The notes under the pieces: generated by a model | The model's database searches: none | Told to the model about the DNA's origin: nothing | The model's input: only the letters and a program-made list of their open reading frames with translations | Made by a program: the position numbers and the translations under genes | Assembly: GCA_020636375.1 (NCBI GenBank) | Contig: JACJXZ010000001.1 | Location: 248,001 to 312,000 of the forward strand | Direction: 5' to 3' | Source: Lewinellaceae bacterium | GTDB lineage: Bacteria; Bacteroidota; Bacteroidia; Chitinophagales; Saprospiraceae | Length of the DNA stretch: 64,000 nt | Shown: piece after piece, positions 46,646-55,009 of the stretch | Layout: every line of letters starts with the position of its first letter | How positions within the stretch are numbered: the stretch's first letter is position 1

Positions 46646-48364
46646 TCACTTCAAAAGAGGCATCTTCTGCCCTTTAGCCTTAAAATTGTCATCGCGGACA
46701 ACGATCTCCACCATTTGTTTGCCTTCAGTGCTGTTGAACCGGCTTAAGGAGACCTGGAGCGGTTGGGTGTCCGGAGCAGTTTTTCGGATTTGCTCGCCGG
46801 TCGCCAGGTAGGTGACAGTGATCTCGAAAGGAGCTTTGCCCTTGCCGATGTTGATGGTGAGCAGGTTGTCCTGGTTGAGGGAGGTGGTGAAATAAAGTTC
46901 GTAGCGGTAGAGTGCCGCAATTTTTTGCTGAGCCGTTTGGGCATGGCGCCCGTCGGGATAAGCCCGGAGGTAGGCGCGGTAGCCCGCATCCGTGGACGTT
47001 TCTTCGGCCCGTTGCCAGTCCAGTTCCTCCCGGCATTTTTTCAGCAGCGAACGGGCCTCCTTGCCTTGCGGGTCCAACCTCAGCGCTTCTTCCAGCGCCC
47101 GGGCGGCAGCGGCGAAGCGGCCATTTTGAAACAAGGACTGCCCTTTGGCCAGCAGGCTGGCATAATCCTCTTCCGGAGCGCTATTTTTCTCCGCTTCCGG
47201 CGGGGCAAGCCTTGCCCGGCACTGGCGGATGCCCTCCTCTGCCGGCCCGGTATCCAGCCCGTTTTCCTCCGCCCACCCCAAGACGCGGGTGAACAGCGCC
47301 AGGGCCTCCTCATATTGCTCCCGGCCGGCGGCCGTTTGGAAACTTTTAGCGGCAGCAGCGAGCAGGCTGTCGTAGCGGGCCTGCGGGGCGCCATTCTCCC
47401 CTACCCTTTCGAGTTGTTCCCCGGCTTCTGTTTTTCCGGCGGCCGCCGGCGCCGTATTCCGCAAGAGCAGCCAGGCCGCGGCCAGGGCGATGGCGGCGAC
47501 GGCAATCCATCCGTACTTTCGGTAACCCGGGCGGGGCGGGATGGCGGCAGCCAGTTCGGGAGCTGCCGTCCGCACGGTTCCGGGTACCGGGGCAGCCCCT
47601 TTGCGGAAGAAGTGGAACTGCCCGCCCCGGTGGCCGGCATCCTGCAGGGGCTCCCCGCGGGGCGTCTGCCGGGCGTTGTGGATGACGGCGTTGACCACCT
47701 GGCTGATCAGGGTTGTCACCGGCAGGCCGGGATCGGGGTTGTTCTCCAGGAAGTAGATCACGTTGTCGGCAAAAGGGCTGTGCGCGCCCGGCTGGCCATC
47801 GCTGACCACCTCGTTGCGGCCGGCGGTGAGCAGCCAGCGGGAAGGGATGTCATAGAGTCGGTTGGCATCGCCGGCCGCCCCCAGCGAGCGGCTGGCGAAA
47901 AGGGATCCCGAGAAGCAGCTGTCGACGATCAGGAAGGTATGCCGGGAATTAATGGCCTTGATGTATTTGACGATGCGGCTGTTGGCGACGTACTCGTTGG
48001 TGTGCCCGAGGGGGGCGTCGACCGGTATCCAGTATCCCTCGTCGATCTCCTGCTCATACTCGCCGTGCCCGGAGAAGAGGACGAGCAGGTTGTCCTGGGG
48101 CCCGACCAGCCGGACCAGCCTTTTGAACATGCTGATAATGGCGTGTTCGGTGGCCTGCTCGTTGAAGAGGGTGAAAGTGTTTTCCTTTTCGAACTGGTAC
48201 TGCGTGGAGAGGACGCCGATCAGCCGGCGGGCGTCGTTCACGCAATTGTAGAGGCGGGGGCAATGCTGGTATTCGTCGATGGCGATGGCCAACAGGTAGT
48301 TGGCCCCCGCTCCTGCCGCTGAGGCGGAGCCGGCATCGCCGAGGTCTATGCCTTTGTCCGCCAT
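46646..48364 (-). CDS. membrane-anchored caspase with TPR-like C-terminus
   Basis: 572 aa. Residues ~20-265 are a caspase-fold peptidase: NYLLAIAIDEYQHCPRLYNC, His100 in LFSGHGEYE and Cys150 in LIVDSCFSGSLF, followed by RWLLTAGRNEVVSDG. A transmembrane helix (YGWIAVAAIALAAAWLLL, ~290-307) places the peptidase in the cytoplasm and the rest outside, or the reverse. Residues ~340-480 have TPR-like repeats (YEEALALFTRVLGWAEEN; GRFAAAARALEEALRLDPQG) and a short sequence of the type TDAGYRAYLRAYPDGRHA also found in the 1422-aa protein at 57.7 kb. The C-terminal ~90 residues are beta-rich. The upstream gene stops 1 bp before this start, so the two are almost certainly translated together. Confidence 0.87.
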   Translation of the reverse strand: MADKGIDLGDAGSASAAGAGANYLLAIAIDEYQHCPRLYNCVNDARRLIGVLSTQYQFEKENTFTLFNEQATEHAIISMFKRLVRLVGPQDNLLVLFSGHGEYEQEIDEGYWIPVDAPLGHTNEYVANSRIVKYIKAINSRHTFLIVDSCFSGSLFASRSLGAAGDANRLYDIPSRWLLTAGRNEVVSDGQPGAHSPFADNVIYFLENNPDPGLPVTTLISQVVNAVIHNARQTPRGEPLQDAGHRGGQFHFFRKGAAPVPGTVRTAAPELAAAIPPRPGYRKYGWIAVAAIALAAAWLLLRNTAPAAAGKTEAGEQLERVGENGAPQARYDSLLAAAAKSFQTAAGREQYEEALALFTRVLGWAEENGLDTGPAEEGIRQCRARLAPPEAEKNSAPEEDYASLLAKGQSLFQNGRFAAAARALEEALRLDPQGKEARSLLKKCREELDWQRAEETSTDAGYRAYLRAYPDGRHAQTAQQKIAALYRYELYFTTSLNQDNLLTINIGKGKAPFEITVTYLATGEQIRKTAPDTQPLQVSLSRFNSTEGKQMVEIVVRDDNFKAKGQKMPLLK

Positions 48365-48365
48365 G

Positions 48366-49391
48366 CTACTTTACGGTAATGGTTAGGGAATAAGCGCCGG
48401 CGGCCAGCCCGGCGGCACCCGCAACGCCGATGACCACCTTCAGCGGATTGCCGCCGGAGCGCAGGCTCACCCGGCGTTCCGGGCCCGAGGGGGCGCCCAG
48501 GGCCGGCTGGAAGCTGGCCTCGCAGGAGATGCAGGACGGCAAATCCGGGACAAACCGCCAATCGGCGCTGCCCAGGGAGTAGGCATACAGGCTCATTTCG
48601 GCCTTGCCGTCGGCCGGGCGGAGGCTAATCTCCATCTCCGAGGCGGCAGGAAGATCAGTGGCATACAGGATGTGGTTGCCGGAGAACTTGTCCTGCCGGA
48701 TGCTGACAAAGCAGGCGTTCTGGCTGCTCCATGCCCAGCCGAGGTCGCGCAGGGGAGCCCCGCCTTCCAGCTTTCCCTCATAAACCAGGGTTTTGCCCTT
48801 CTGGCTGTCGATGCGGAATTTGGGAATCTCCGCCTGTTCGGCCGTGGGAGGCGGCGCGCCGCCTTCCAGGGTGACCTCCAGGGTGAACCCGCCGGCAGCC
48901 AGGCCTTCGGCGCCGGCTACGCCGATGGTCACGATATATGGGTTGCGCACTGCCCGCAGGCTGACCGACCGGGTGTGGTCCTGGGTTTTGCCCCGGTAGG
49001 TATAGTCCCATTTGTAATCCGCTTCGCAACTCACGCAACGCGGCAGGCCCGGAACGAGGTGTTCGCCGCTGCCCGAATAGGCGTACAGGCTGAAATTGGC
49101 CTTCGGGTCGTCCGGTATCACCCGGATCGTCATTTCCGCCTGGGCGGGCAGCTGTGTCTGGTACAACACGTGATGGCCGGTGAATTTGCGCTGCTGAGTG
49201 GCGACAAAGCAGGCGTTCTGGCTGTTCCAGGCCCAGCTGAGGTCCGGCATCGGAGCGCCTTCGGCGAGGTTTCCCGGGAGGGTTACCGTGGCGTTGGGGG
49301 CGGATTCTATCCGGGTGACGGCAGGCTGGGCTGCCGCGCCGGAGGCAAAAAACAAGGTTGAGAGGAACAGCGTAACAGATAATGGGTTCAT
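48366..49391 (-). CDS. secreted protein made of two tandem copies of a novel domain
   Basis: 341-aa exported protein with signal peptide MNPLSVTLFLSTLFFASGAAA. The mature chain is two copies of a ~150-residue module (about 30-181 and 192-341). Shared landmarks are: (S/G)WAW(N/S)SQNACFV; K(F/S)(T/S)G(H/N)H(V/I)LY; FSLYAYS / MSLYAYS; LP(R/S)C(V/I)SCEA; and IGVAGA(E/A)GLAAG(G/A)(F/Y). Each copy keeps three cysteines (NACF and CxxC). I do not know this domain; the pattern is beta-rich, like an extracellular binding or pre-peptidase-like domain. The gene abuts the caspase-TPR gene by 1 bp, pairing an envelope protein with a caspase. Confidence 0.7.
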   Translation of the reverse strand: MNPLSVTLFLSTLFFASGAAAQPAVTRIESAPNATVTLPGNLAEGAPMPDLSWAWNSQNACFVATQQRKFTGHHVLYQTQLPAQAEMTIRVIPDDPKANFSLYAYSGSGEHLVPGLPRCVSCEADYKWDYTYRGKTQDHTRSVSLRAVRNPYIVTIGVAGAEGLAAGGFTLEVTLEGGAPPPTAEQAEIPKFRIDSQKGKTLVYEGKLEGGAPLRDLGWAWSSQNACFVSIRQDKFSGNHILYATDLPAASEMEISLRPADGKAEMSLYAYSLGSADWRFVPDLPSCISCEASFQPALGAPSGPERRVSLRSGGNPLKVVIGVAGAAGLAAGAYSLTITVK

Positions 49392-49420
49392 CCTGCTGGT
49401 TTTTTAAAACAGGGAAGGGT

Positions 49421-49864
49421 TCATTGAAAATCGATCAGCTCCACCTCAAAGATGAGTACCGAGTTGGCGGGGATGCCCTGCCGCTCCTGCCGGCCGTAGC
49501 CCAGCCCGGAAGGAATGAAGAACTTGCCTTTGCCGCCCTTTTTTAGCAGGGGGATGCCGATCCGCCAGCCGGCGATGGTGTTGGACAGGAAGAAGGTGTT
49601 GGTCCGCTGGTCGAACACCGAGCCGTCCATCAGGTAGCCTTTATACTTGGCCAGCACCTCGCTGTTGGAGCGGGGGCTGGTGCCGCTGCCCGGTTCTTCG
49701 ATCAGGTAGTACAAGCCGGAAGAATGGCGCTCGGCGTTGATCTGGTTGTCTTCCAGATACGTTTCGATCAAATCCTGGTCGATGGCCCACTGGTCGACCC
49801 CGTCTTTGTTGCACCCCAGGGCCAGCAGCACGGCGGGGGCGATGATCCACAATAATTGCCTCAT
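49421..49864 (-). CDS. FKBP-type peptidyl-prolyl isomerase lipoprotein
   Basis: 147 aa. Lipobox at Cys18 (LLALGCNKD). From about 50 on it is a single FKBP domain: SGLYYLIEEPGSG, VLAKYKGYLMDGSVFDQRTN, LLKKGGKGKFFIPSGLGYGR and ANSVLIFEVELIDF, keeping the aromatic pocket residues. It probably folds proline-containing envelope proteins. It is 29 bp upstream of the secreted two-repeat gene on the same strand, so it may share that transcript. Confidence 0.9.
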   Translation of the reverse strand: MRQLLWIIAPAVLLALGCNKDGVDQWAIDQDLIETYLEDNQINAERHSSGLYYLIEEPGSGTSPRSNSEVLAKYKGYLMDGSVFDQRTNTFFLSNTIAGWRIGIPLLKKGGKGKFFIPSGLGYGRQERQGIPANSVLIFEVELIDFQ

Positions 49865-49976
49865 AGTTTCGGTTATTTTGGGTGTAAATATACCGGCTCT
49901 GGAGGGGTTTGCAAAAAGAGGACAGGATTTCGTCGGCGGAAAACGTTAAATCCTTTTATCTTTGGTGATTTCATAG

Positions 49977-50118
49977 GTAGGAGCCACACTACTGGACAAA
50001 ATGGTTTTGGACACAGAGCACACCGAGTTCAACACAGGGTACACAAAGTCTTTCCGTTGACAATAAATCCTCTGCGTACTCTGTGTCCAAAAAATGTCCA
50101 GTAGCATGGGTAGGAGCT
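49977..50118. repeat. fold-back repeat with GGACACAGAG core
   Basis: Left half (CTACTGGACAAAATGGTTTT ... GGACACAGAGCACACCGAG) pairs with the right half (CTCTGCGTACTCTGTGTCC ... ATGTCCAGTAGCATGGGTAG). A direct ACAGGATTCACAGGATTTAC run follows at about 50131. This explains most of the 345-bp gap 49865-50209. Confidence 0.65.
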
Positions 50119-50209
50119 AAAGCATAGGTAGACAGGATTCACAGGATTTACAAGATGGACTGGCTTGACTGCGAATAATTGTACAAATAATCCTTAAACA
50201 CCATACTAC

Positions 50210-50845
50210 ATGACAGAGAATTTCTGCGTATTTCTCGATGCCGGCCACGGCGGCCTGGACAAGGACGGAAAGTATACGACGGCGCCCAGCAAGATGTACC
50301 AGCACAGCCGCGGGAACTTTCACGACGGGCGCTTTTTCTACGAAGGCGTTTTCAACCGGGCGCTGACCAACCGGGTAGCCGCCAAGCTCGACAAACTGGG
50401 CATCTGCAATATTATGGTCAGCCACGAGTATGTGGACATTTCTCTGGAATACCGCGTGGATGTGGCCAACTGGCACTACCGAAACTTCCGCAAAGGCATT
50501 TATATCTCCAACCACGCCAATGCTTCCGGCGCCGGTGCCGCCCGCGGCTTCGAGGTCTATACTTCCCCCGGCGTGACGGCTTCCGACGCCATGGCGGAGT
50601 TCCACTGGAATAACGTCAAGGACTTGTTAGGCGACCGCATCAGCATGCGGGCCGATACGTCGGACGGCGACCACGACAAGGAGGCCCGCTTTTTCGTACT
50701 CACCCGCACCGTCATGCCCGCCATGCTGGTCGAACACCTCTTCTTCGACAACTACGACGACGCCAGCCTGCTGATGGACGACGAGGTCGTCGAACGCTTC
50801 GCCGAGGCGCAGGTACGGACGGTGATCAATTTTATGAACCGCTGA
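50210..50845 (+). CDS. N-acetylmuramoyl-L-alanine amidase (amidase_3-like)
   Basis: 211 aa. FCVFLDAGHGGLDKDG provides the first zinc ligand (His13), FYEGVFNRALTNRVAAKL the second (Glu), ISNHANASGAGAARGFEVYT the third (His), and MLVEHLFFDN the catalytic glutamate, the standard amidase_3 set. It cleaves the sugar-peptide bond in peptidoglycan. No signal peptide is visible, which is unusual for a wall enzyme in this phylum and suggests lysis-dependent release or phage origin. It is followed by hairpins. Confidence 0.82.
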   Translation: MTENFCVFLDAGHGGLDKDGKYTTAPSKMYQHSRGNFHDGRFFYEGVFNRALTNRVAAKLDKLGICNIMVSHEYVDISLEYRVDVANWHYRNFRKGIYISNHANASGAGAARGFEVYTSPGVTASDAMAEFHWNNVKDLLGDRISMRADTSDGDHDKEARFFVLTRTVMPAMLVEHLFFDNYDDASLLMDDEVVERFAEAQVRTVINFMNR

Positions 50846-50928
50846 GGGTTATCAAAAAAAAAGGTAACCCGGCTGGCCAGGCTACCTCGCACAAAGTGTA
50901 ATACAAAAGATTACGCGATTGTTAATGC

Positions 50929-50982
50929 TTTTTACGGAAGTTCCCACAAGGAGGTTGCACAGCGGGGGAACTTCCGTAAAAA
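50929..50982. terminator. strong 17-bp hairpin between amidase and peptidase genes
   Basis: TTTTTACGGAAGTTCCC (50929-50945) and GGGAACTTCCGTAAAAA (50966-50982) pair perfectly around a 20-nt loop, with A/T runs at both bases, as in bidirectional Rho-independent terminators. It is only 27 bp before the next ATG, and the loop holds AAGGAGG, so an attenuator role is possible. Confidence 0.65.
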
Positions 50983-51009
50983 AATCACTAAATTCCCCAC
51001 CAAAAACTT

Positions 51010-52680
51010 ATGCGTTCATTCAATCCCTTGTTTCTTGCCCTTTTCCTGATTTCCATCGCTTCCTGCGCCGGCGAAAGCGGGCAGGAAACAACCGGGCAAG
51101 CCTCCCCGGCGGACTCCCTGATCGTCGATATCGACCAGCGGCTGTCCAAATACGTACCCGTGCGGCTGACGACAGACCTCGGCCAGCTCTCCGGCAAGCA
51201 AAAGCAACTGATCCCCGTGCTCATCGAGGCCGGCAAGATCATGGACGAGCTGTTCTGGTATGAAGCCTACGGCCATAAGGACAGCCTGATGGAAGCCCTC
51301 ACCAACGAAAAGCTGGAGCGATTCGTGACCATCAATTACGGGCCGTGGGACCGCCTGGCGGGCAACGAGCCGTTCATCTACGGCACCGGGCCCAAGCCGG
51401 CGGGCGCCAATTTCTATCCCGTAGATATGACAAAGGAGGAATTTGAGGCCGCCGCCCTGGAAGACAAGGCGGGCCTGTACACCTTCCTGCGGCGCGACGC
51501 TGCCGGCAAGCTGATCGCCGTGCCCTACCGGGAGCAGTTCGCCGAACAGGTGCAGAGAGCAGCCGGCCTGCTCCGGCAGGCGGCAGCCCTGGCCGACAAC
51601 GAAGCCCTGAAAAAGTACCTGAACCTGCGGGCCGACGCCCTGCTGTCCGACGACTACCAGCCCAGCGACATGGCCTGGCTGGATATGAAGGACAACCAGA
51701 TCGACGTGGTTATCGGCCCGATCGAGACCTATGAAGACCAGCTATTCGGCTATAAAGCGGCGCACGAATGTTATGTGCTCGTGAAAGACATGGAGTGGAG
51801 CCAGCGCCTGGACAAGTACGCCGCCTTCCTGCCCGAACTGCAGCGCGGCCTGCCCGTGCCGGCCAAATACAAGGCCGAACAGCCCGGCAGCGACGCCCAG
51901 CTCAACGCCTACGACGTGGTGTACTACGCCGGCGACTGCAACGCCGGAAGCAAGACCATCGCCATCAACCTGCCCAACGACGAAGAGGTGCAACTGCAAA
52001 AGGGCACCCGCCGCCTGCAGCTCAAGAACGCCATGCGCGCTAAATTCGATAAAATACTCGTGCCCATCGCCGACGTGCTGATCGACGAAAGCCAGCGGCA
52101 GCACATCACCTTCGACGCCTTCTTTGCCAATACCATGTTCCACGAAGTGGCGCACGGACTGGGCATCAAGAACACCATCAACGGCAAAGGCACCGTGCGG
52201 GAAGCCCTCAAAGAGCACGCCTCCGCCCTGGAAGAAGGCAAGGCCGACATCCTGGGCCTTTACATGATCAAACAACTGCACGATAAGGGCGAGCTGGAAG
52301 GCGACCTGAAAGACTACTACACCACTTTCATGGCCGGCATCTTCCGCTCGGTCCGCTTCGGGGCGTCCAGCGCGCACGGCAAAGCCAATATGATCCGCTT
52401 CAATTACTTTGCCGAAAGGGGCGCCTTCGAGCGCGATCCGGAAACCGGCCTCTACCGGGTCGACTACGACAAGCTGGAGCAGGCCGCCGCCTCCCTGTCG
52501 GAGCTGATCCTCACCCACCAGGGCGACGGCGACTACGAGGGCGTAGCCCAACTGGTGGCCGACAAGGGAAAGATCGGCGAACAGCTGCAGGCCGACCTGG
52601 ACCGCCTGTCGGAAGCTTCCATCCCGGTGGACGTTGTCTTTGAGCAGGGCGTGGACGTGCTGGGGCTGGAGGAGTTGTAG
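51010..52680 (+). CDS. DPP III-like (M49-type) zinc peptidase lipoprotein
   Basis: 556 aa. Signal and lipobox MRSFNPLFLALFLISIASCA. The zinc site is MFHEVAHGLGI (His378, Glu379, His382) and the third ligand is in ALEEGKADILG (Glu408/409), which matches the dipeptidyl-peptidase III family layout; the spacing is HExxH here, where classic DPP III has HExxGH. The N-terminal half (YGPWDRLAGNEPFIYGTG) is also typical of the bacterial family. It probably trims peptides in the periplasm. The promoter region overlaps the hairpin just upstream. Confidence 0.82.
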   Translation: MRSFNPLFLALFLISIASCAGESGQETTGQASPADSLIVDIDQRLSKYVPVRLTTDLGQLSGKQKQLIPVLIEAGKIMDELFWYEAYGHKDSLMEALTNEKLERFVTINYGPWDRLAGNEPFIYGTGPKPAGANFYPVDMTKEEFEAAALEDKAGLYTFLRRDAAGKLIAVPYREQFAEQVQRAAGLLRQAAALADNEALKKYLNLRADALLSDDYQPSDMAWLDMKDNQIDVVIGPIETYEDQLFGYKAAHECYVLVKDMEWSQRLDKYAAFLPELQRGLPVPAKYKAEQPGSDAQLNAYDVVYYAGDCNAGSKTIAINLPNDEEVQLQKGTRRLQLKNAMRAKFDKILVPIADVLIDESQRQHITFDAFFANTMFHEVAHGLGIKNTINGKGTVREALKEHASALEEGKADILGLYMIKQLHDKGELEGDLKDYYTTFMAGIFRSVRFGASSAHGKANMIRFNYFAERGAFERDPETGLYRVDYDKLEQAAASLSELILTHQGDGDYEGVAQLVADKGKIGEQLQADLDRLSEASIPVDVVFEQGVDVLGLEEL

Positions 52681-52771
52681 GAGGTTAAGGTTGAGGTTGA
52701 GGTTGAGGGTTGGAGCCTTTAGTTTTCCTGAAATTCCTTACCTTTGCGTTCAAAGCAACAATGAGGGCGCT

Positions 52772-52830
52772 CCGCCTCCTTCGGTTTCCGCCCGTCACAG
52801 CGGTATTGCAGTACGGGCCGAAGGAGGTGG
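52772..52830. repeat. hairpin/fold-back upstream of the serine protease gene
   Basis: CCGCCTCCTTCGG ... CGCCCGT pairs with ACGGGCCGAAGGAGGTGG. Ahead of it, at 52681-52715, is a short GGTTGA tandem run. Together these fill the 283-bp gap before the protease start. Confidence 0.55.
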
Positions 52831-52963
52831 GGCATCCCCATCTGTCCGGTTTGCTAAAATAGTCCTGCTCTTTAAACCTGCCTTTATGCGAGGTGCGCCA
52901 GGCCATGGCGCATCGCCAACGCCTTTATACCCATCCGTTGTCATCCAGGCAAATAACGATCCT

Positions 52964-54916
52964 ATGAAAAGAATGCAACCATCCACACTGCTTTTCACCC
53001 TTATCTGTCTTGTTTCGTGGAACGGCATGCTCGCCCAGCCGAGCATAGGGGGGACGCCGTTGGGCCTTACCGAGGCGTTCCGGAAAGCCCACGGAGACAA
53101 GCCGCCGGCAGCCGAAAAGGCGCCCCGGCTGAACCTGAAGAAAATCCTCAAAGAAGATGAGCAATTTATCGGCGCGCCGCGTTTCGCGGCGCCGCTGAAG
53201 GTCGATTACACCCTGGAAAATTCGGGCGAATGGACGGAGCTGGAAGATGGCGGCCTGCTCTGGCGCCTGAAGATCCGCTCGGAAGGCGCCCTGGGGCTGG
53301 CGGCCTTTTACCGGGGGGTATACCTGCCGCCGGGTTCGAAGCTGTTTATGTACAGCGAGGACGGGAAGCAGGTGCTGGGGGCTTACACTTTCCGGAACAA
53401 CCGCCCTTCGGGCCAGTTCCTGACCGGCTTCATCGACGGGGAGGCGGCGGTGATCGAATACTACGAGCCGGCCCCGGCGCGGGGGCAGGGTCGGTTGCAG
53501 ATCTTCCGCATCGACCATGCTTACCACAAGGACAACTACCGCGCGGCCCGGCAGGATTCGGAGGAGGCCGCCCGGCTCAGCTTCGGTTTCGGCACCGCCC
53601 TGCCCTGCCACAAGAACGCCAACTGCCCGGAGAGCGATCCCTGGGAGCTGCAAAAGCAAAGCGTCTGCCGCATCGTCATGGCCCTGGAAGAAGGGACGGG
53701 CTACTGCAGCGGAACGCTGATCAACAATACGGAGGGCGACGGCAAGCCCTACGTCCTGAGCGCTTTCCACTGCCAGAACGGCTATACGCCGCTCTACGAC
53801 CTGTGGCGGTTCGACTTTTCCTATCAATCGCCCGGATGCGACAACCCGGCCACGGAGCCCATCCCCAACTCCGTCCTGGGGTGTATGCAGCGCGCCGGGC
53901 GGCTGGAGAGCGACTTCCTGCTGCTGGAGGCCACTTCCGTTATCCCTGCCGATTACAACGTCTTTTTCAGCGGCTGGACGCGCGCGGCGAATCCGCCGCA
54001 GAGCGGAGTCATCCTGCACCATCCCAGCGGCGACATCAAAAAGATAGCTTCCTACAGCGGGGCGTCCACCTACAACGGCGTGCTGGTCTGGAACTCCACC
54101 GTTTCGACGCCCCCCAACCACCACTTCCGGGTGGAGTACGGGATGGGGACGTTTGAGCCCGGCTCTTCCGGCAGCGCCCTGTACGACCAGAACGGCCGCA
54201 TCTGCGGGCAGCTGCACGGCGGGCTGGACGGCCCCTGCGGGCAGGCCTCCGGCTTCTTCGGGCGTTTCCGCTTGTCGTGGGAGGGCGGCGGCACGCCGGA
54301 CACCCGCCTCCGGGACTGGCTCGACCCGCTGGGCCTCGATGTGGAAATACTGAACGGCATGGGGCAGCCCGACCTGGGCTCGGGCAGCATCTCGGGGATT
54401 ATTACCAATGAGGCCGGCCGGCCCGTCGCCGGCGTGGATATCACCCTGAGCGGCCCGGCGGATGCTTCGGCAACCACCGGCGCAGACGGCATGTACCAGT
54501 TCGACGACGTACCCCTCGGCCAGCCGCTGGCCCTGGCCCTGCGCAAGGACGACGACTTCCAGAACGGCCTGTCTTCCCTCGACCTGGTATTTATCACCAA
54601 ACACATCCTGGGCCTGGATCCGCTGGACACCCCCATCAAAATCATGGCGGCGGACGTGAACGGATCCAACAGCCTGACCACGCTCGACCAGATCGGCATC
54701 CGCAAGGTCATCCTCGGCATCGACCTGGAGTTCAGCGGGCGGCCCGCCTGGCAGTTCTTCCCGGCAGGCTACACTTTTTCCAACCCCTCCAACCCCTTCC
54801 TGGAACCCATGCCGGACATTTTCATGATCAACAATTTCACGGAGGATATTACCGATATGGATTTCATCGGCGTCAAATCCGGCGATATCGACGATAGTGC
54901 GGATACGGGGGGATAG
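52964..54916 (+). CDS. trypsin-like serine protease with dockerin-like C-terminus
   Basis: 650 aa. The ATG at 52964 gives the signal peptide MKRMQPSTLLFTLICLVSWNGMLA; a longer in-frame ORF upstream crosses a repeat and is rejected. The S1 protease resembles lysyl endopeptidase: CSGTLINN ... YVLSAFHC (His269), LESDFLLLE (Asp317), and GSSGSALYD (Ser404). After the protease, a CarboxypepD_reg beta-sandwich (SISGIITNEAGRPVAGVDIT) is followed by two dockerin-type helices (LSSLDLVFITKHILGLD; NSLTTLDQIGIRKVILGID) and a conserved end (FIGVKSGDIDDSAD). There is no typical T9SS sorting domain. Surface or secreted role likely. Confidence 0.87.
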   Translation: MKRMQPSTLLFTLICLVSWNGMLAQPSIGGTPLGLTEAFRKAHGDKPPAAEKAPRLNLKKILKEDEQFIGAPRFAAPLKVDYTLENSGEWTELEDGGLLWRLKIRSEGALGLAAFYRGVYLPPGSKLFMYSEDGKQVLGAYTFRNNRPSGQFLTGFIDGEAAVIEYYEPAPARGQGRLQIFRIDHAYHKDNYRAARQDSEEAARLSFGFGTALPCHKNANCPESDPWELQKQSVCRIVMALEEGTGYCSGTLINNTEGDGKPYVLSAFHCQNGYTPLYDLWRFDFSYQSPGCDNPATEPIPNSVLGCMQRAGRLESDFLLLEATSVIPADYNVFFSGWTRAANPPQSGVILHHPSGDIKKIASYSGASTYNGVLVWNSTVSTPPNHHFRVEYGMGTFEPGSSGSALYDQNGRICGQLHGGLDGPCGQASGFFGRFRLSWEGGGTPDTRLRDWLDPLGLDVEILNGMGQPDLGSGSISGIITNEAGRPVAGVDITLSGPADASATTGADGMYQFDDVPLGQPLALALRKDDDFQNGLSSLDLVFITKHILGLDPLDTPIKIMAADVNGSNSLTTLDQIGIRKVILGIDLEFSGRPAWQFFPAGYTFSNPSNPFLEPMPDIFMINNFTEDITDMDFIGVKSGDIDDSADTGG

Positions 54917-55009
54917 GGCCTGATACCGAGGAAAAAACGCGAAGCTTTTGCACCTTTGCATAAAATGCAGCCTTTGGATGCTGCTCCACCTAATTAACGA
55001 TTCTTCCTT

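Noticed and set aside
52925..54961. 678-codon antisense ORF opposite the serine protease
   Set aside because: The plus-strand protease has its full catalytic triad; the antisense product has no motif and is Gly/Ala/Val-rich.
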